A DNA stretch of 64,000 bases from contig UBNV01000012.1 of assembly GCA_900466945.1 (NCBI GenBank), positions 101,670-165,669 on the forward strand, in the 5' to 3' direction. Position numbers and translations under genes: made by a program. Positions 63,869 through 64,000 of the stretch are shown piece after piece (the first letter of the stretch is position 1; every line of letters begins with the position of its first letter). The notes under the pieces were generated by a model. It saw only the letters and a list, made by a program, of their open reading frames with translations. It made no database searches and was not told the DNA's origin. Source of the DNA: Hyphomicrobiales bacterium. GTDB taxonomy: Bacteria; Pseudomonadota; Alphaproteobacteria; Rhizobiales; Rhizobiaceae.

Positions 63869-64000
63869 TCAGTCGCGCTTGTAGAGGCTCGACAACGGCT
63901 TCTTCAGAATGCTTTCCCGAAGCGAGGAGCCGCCTTCGCGGCGCAGCGGCTGCGAGCCGAAGGTCGGGGGGGGTGGCTCGGCCGCGAAGGCCGGGGCAGG
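63869..64000 (-). CDS. C-terminal fragment of an Ala/Pro-rich protein
   Basis: Forty-three codons and a stop are open on the minus strand and continue past the window edge. The visible sequence is Ala/Pro-rich (AFAAEPPPPTFG), then basic: SQPLRREGGSSLRESILKKP followed by LSSLYKRD. It looks like a real C-terminus, with strong third-position GC, but it has no recognised family and too little is visible. It is convergent with miaA, with seven bases between. Confidence 0.4.
   Translation of the reverse strand, partial: PAPAFAAEPPPPTFGSQPLRREGGSSLRESILKKPLSSLYKRD

Noticed and set aside
63866..63896. Inverted repeat GTTGTC / GACAAC after miaA
   Set aside because: The arms are only 6 bp and about 19 bases apart, and the left one covers the stop of the opposite-strand fragment; a terminator cannot be claimed.

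Overview
The window is a stretch of ordinary chromosomal backbone from an alphaproteobacterium of the Rhizobiales, most likely the family Rhizobiaceae (Rhizobium/Agrobacterium group). The evidence is high-GC coding sequence with dense genes, the order ddl-ftsQ-ftsA-ftsZ-lpxC, an FtsZ with a very long Pro/Ala-rich linker, an alpha-type SspB, a circularly permuted two-piece tmRNA, and small families frequent in rhizobia (DUF1127, DUF2164, DUF4169, DUF6074, TIGR02587/TIGR02588). No insertion sequence, prophage, CRISPR array, rRNA or tRNA gene was seen.

Layout. 1-8 kb: end of murB, a small membrane GGDEF protein, then the distal part of the division and cell-wall cluster (ddl, ftsQ, ftsA, ftsZ) and lpxC, with a strong terminator after ftsZ and another after lpxC. 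8-16 kb: bamD, recN, a cardiolipin synthase paired with an endonuclease/exonuclease/phosphatase-fold gene, ligA, and a second GGDEF protein convergent with ligA. 16-22 kb: the TIGR02588/TIGR02587 pair, a DEAD-box RNA helicase with a repetitive basic tail, a DnaQ-like exonuclease, creA and a small exported protein. 22-25.6 kb: cheW and a chemoreceptor with a C-terminal pentapeptide, then a DUF2189 membrane protein. 25.7-34 kb: a tiny membrane protein, SCO, prmA, a DUF1127 protein, an aminopeptidase P, azlCD, DUF2164, panB-panC and pncA. 34-42 kb: a membrane PQQ dehydrogenase, DUF6074, a cupin/LysR divergent pair, tdk and a UvrD-family helicase. 42-52 kb: an RND efflux pair, a D-lactate dehydrogenase-like flavoprotein and a 1246-residue AsmA protein. 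52-53.4 kb: an RHH protein, DUF4169, sspB and ssrA (tmRNA), all on the minus strand. 53.5-59 kb: thyA, folA, hflK, hflC, DUF2065 and a DegP/HtrA protease on the plus strand. 59-64 kb: a GGDEF-EAL protein, a GNAT acetyltransferase, serB, divergent miaA, and a fragment of a Pro-rich protein.

The genes fit together in a few themes: envelope biogenesis and division (murB, ddl, ftsQAZ, lpxC, bamD, asmA, cls); protein quality control (ssrA next to its tag adaptor gene sspB; hflKC-DUF2065-degP); nucleotide supply (thyA-folA and tdk); cofactor supply (panBC, pncA); and c-di-GMP signalling (three GGDEF proteins, none with the RxxD inhibitory site). The most informative feature is the split tmRNA gene at about 53.04-53.39 kb. 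It was recognised from the tag reading frame, from complementary acceptor strands with a G-U third pair, and from an encoded CCA end placed upstream of the coding piece. Its T loop looks non-canonical.
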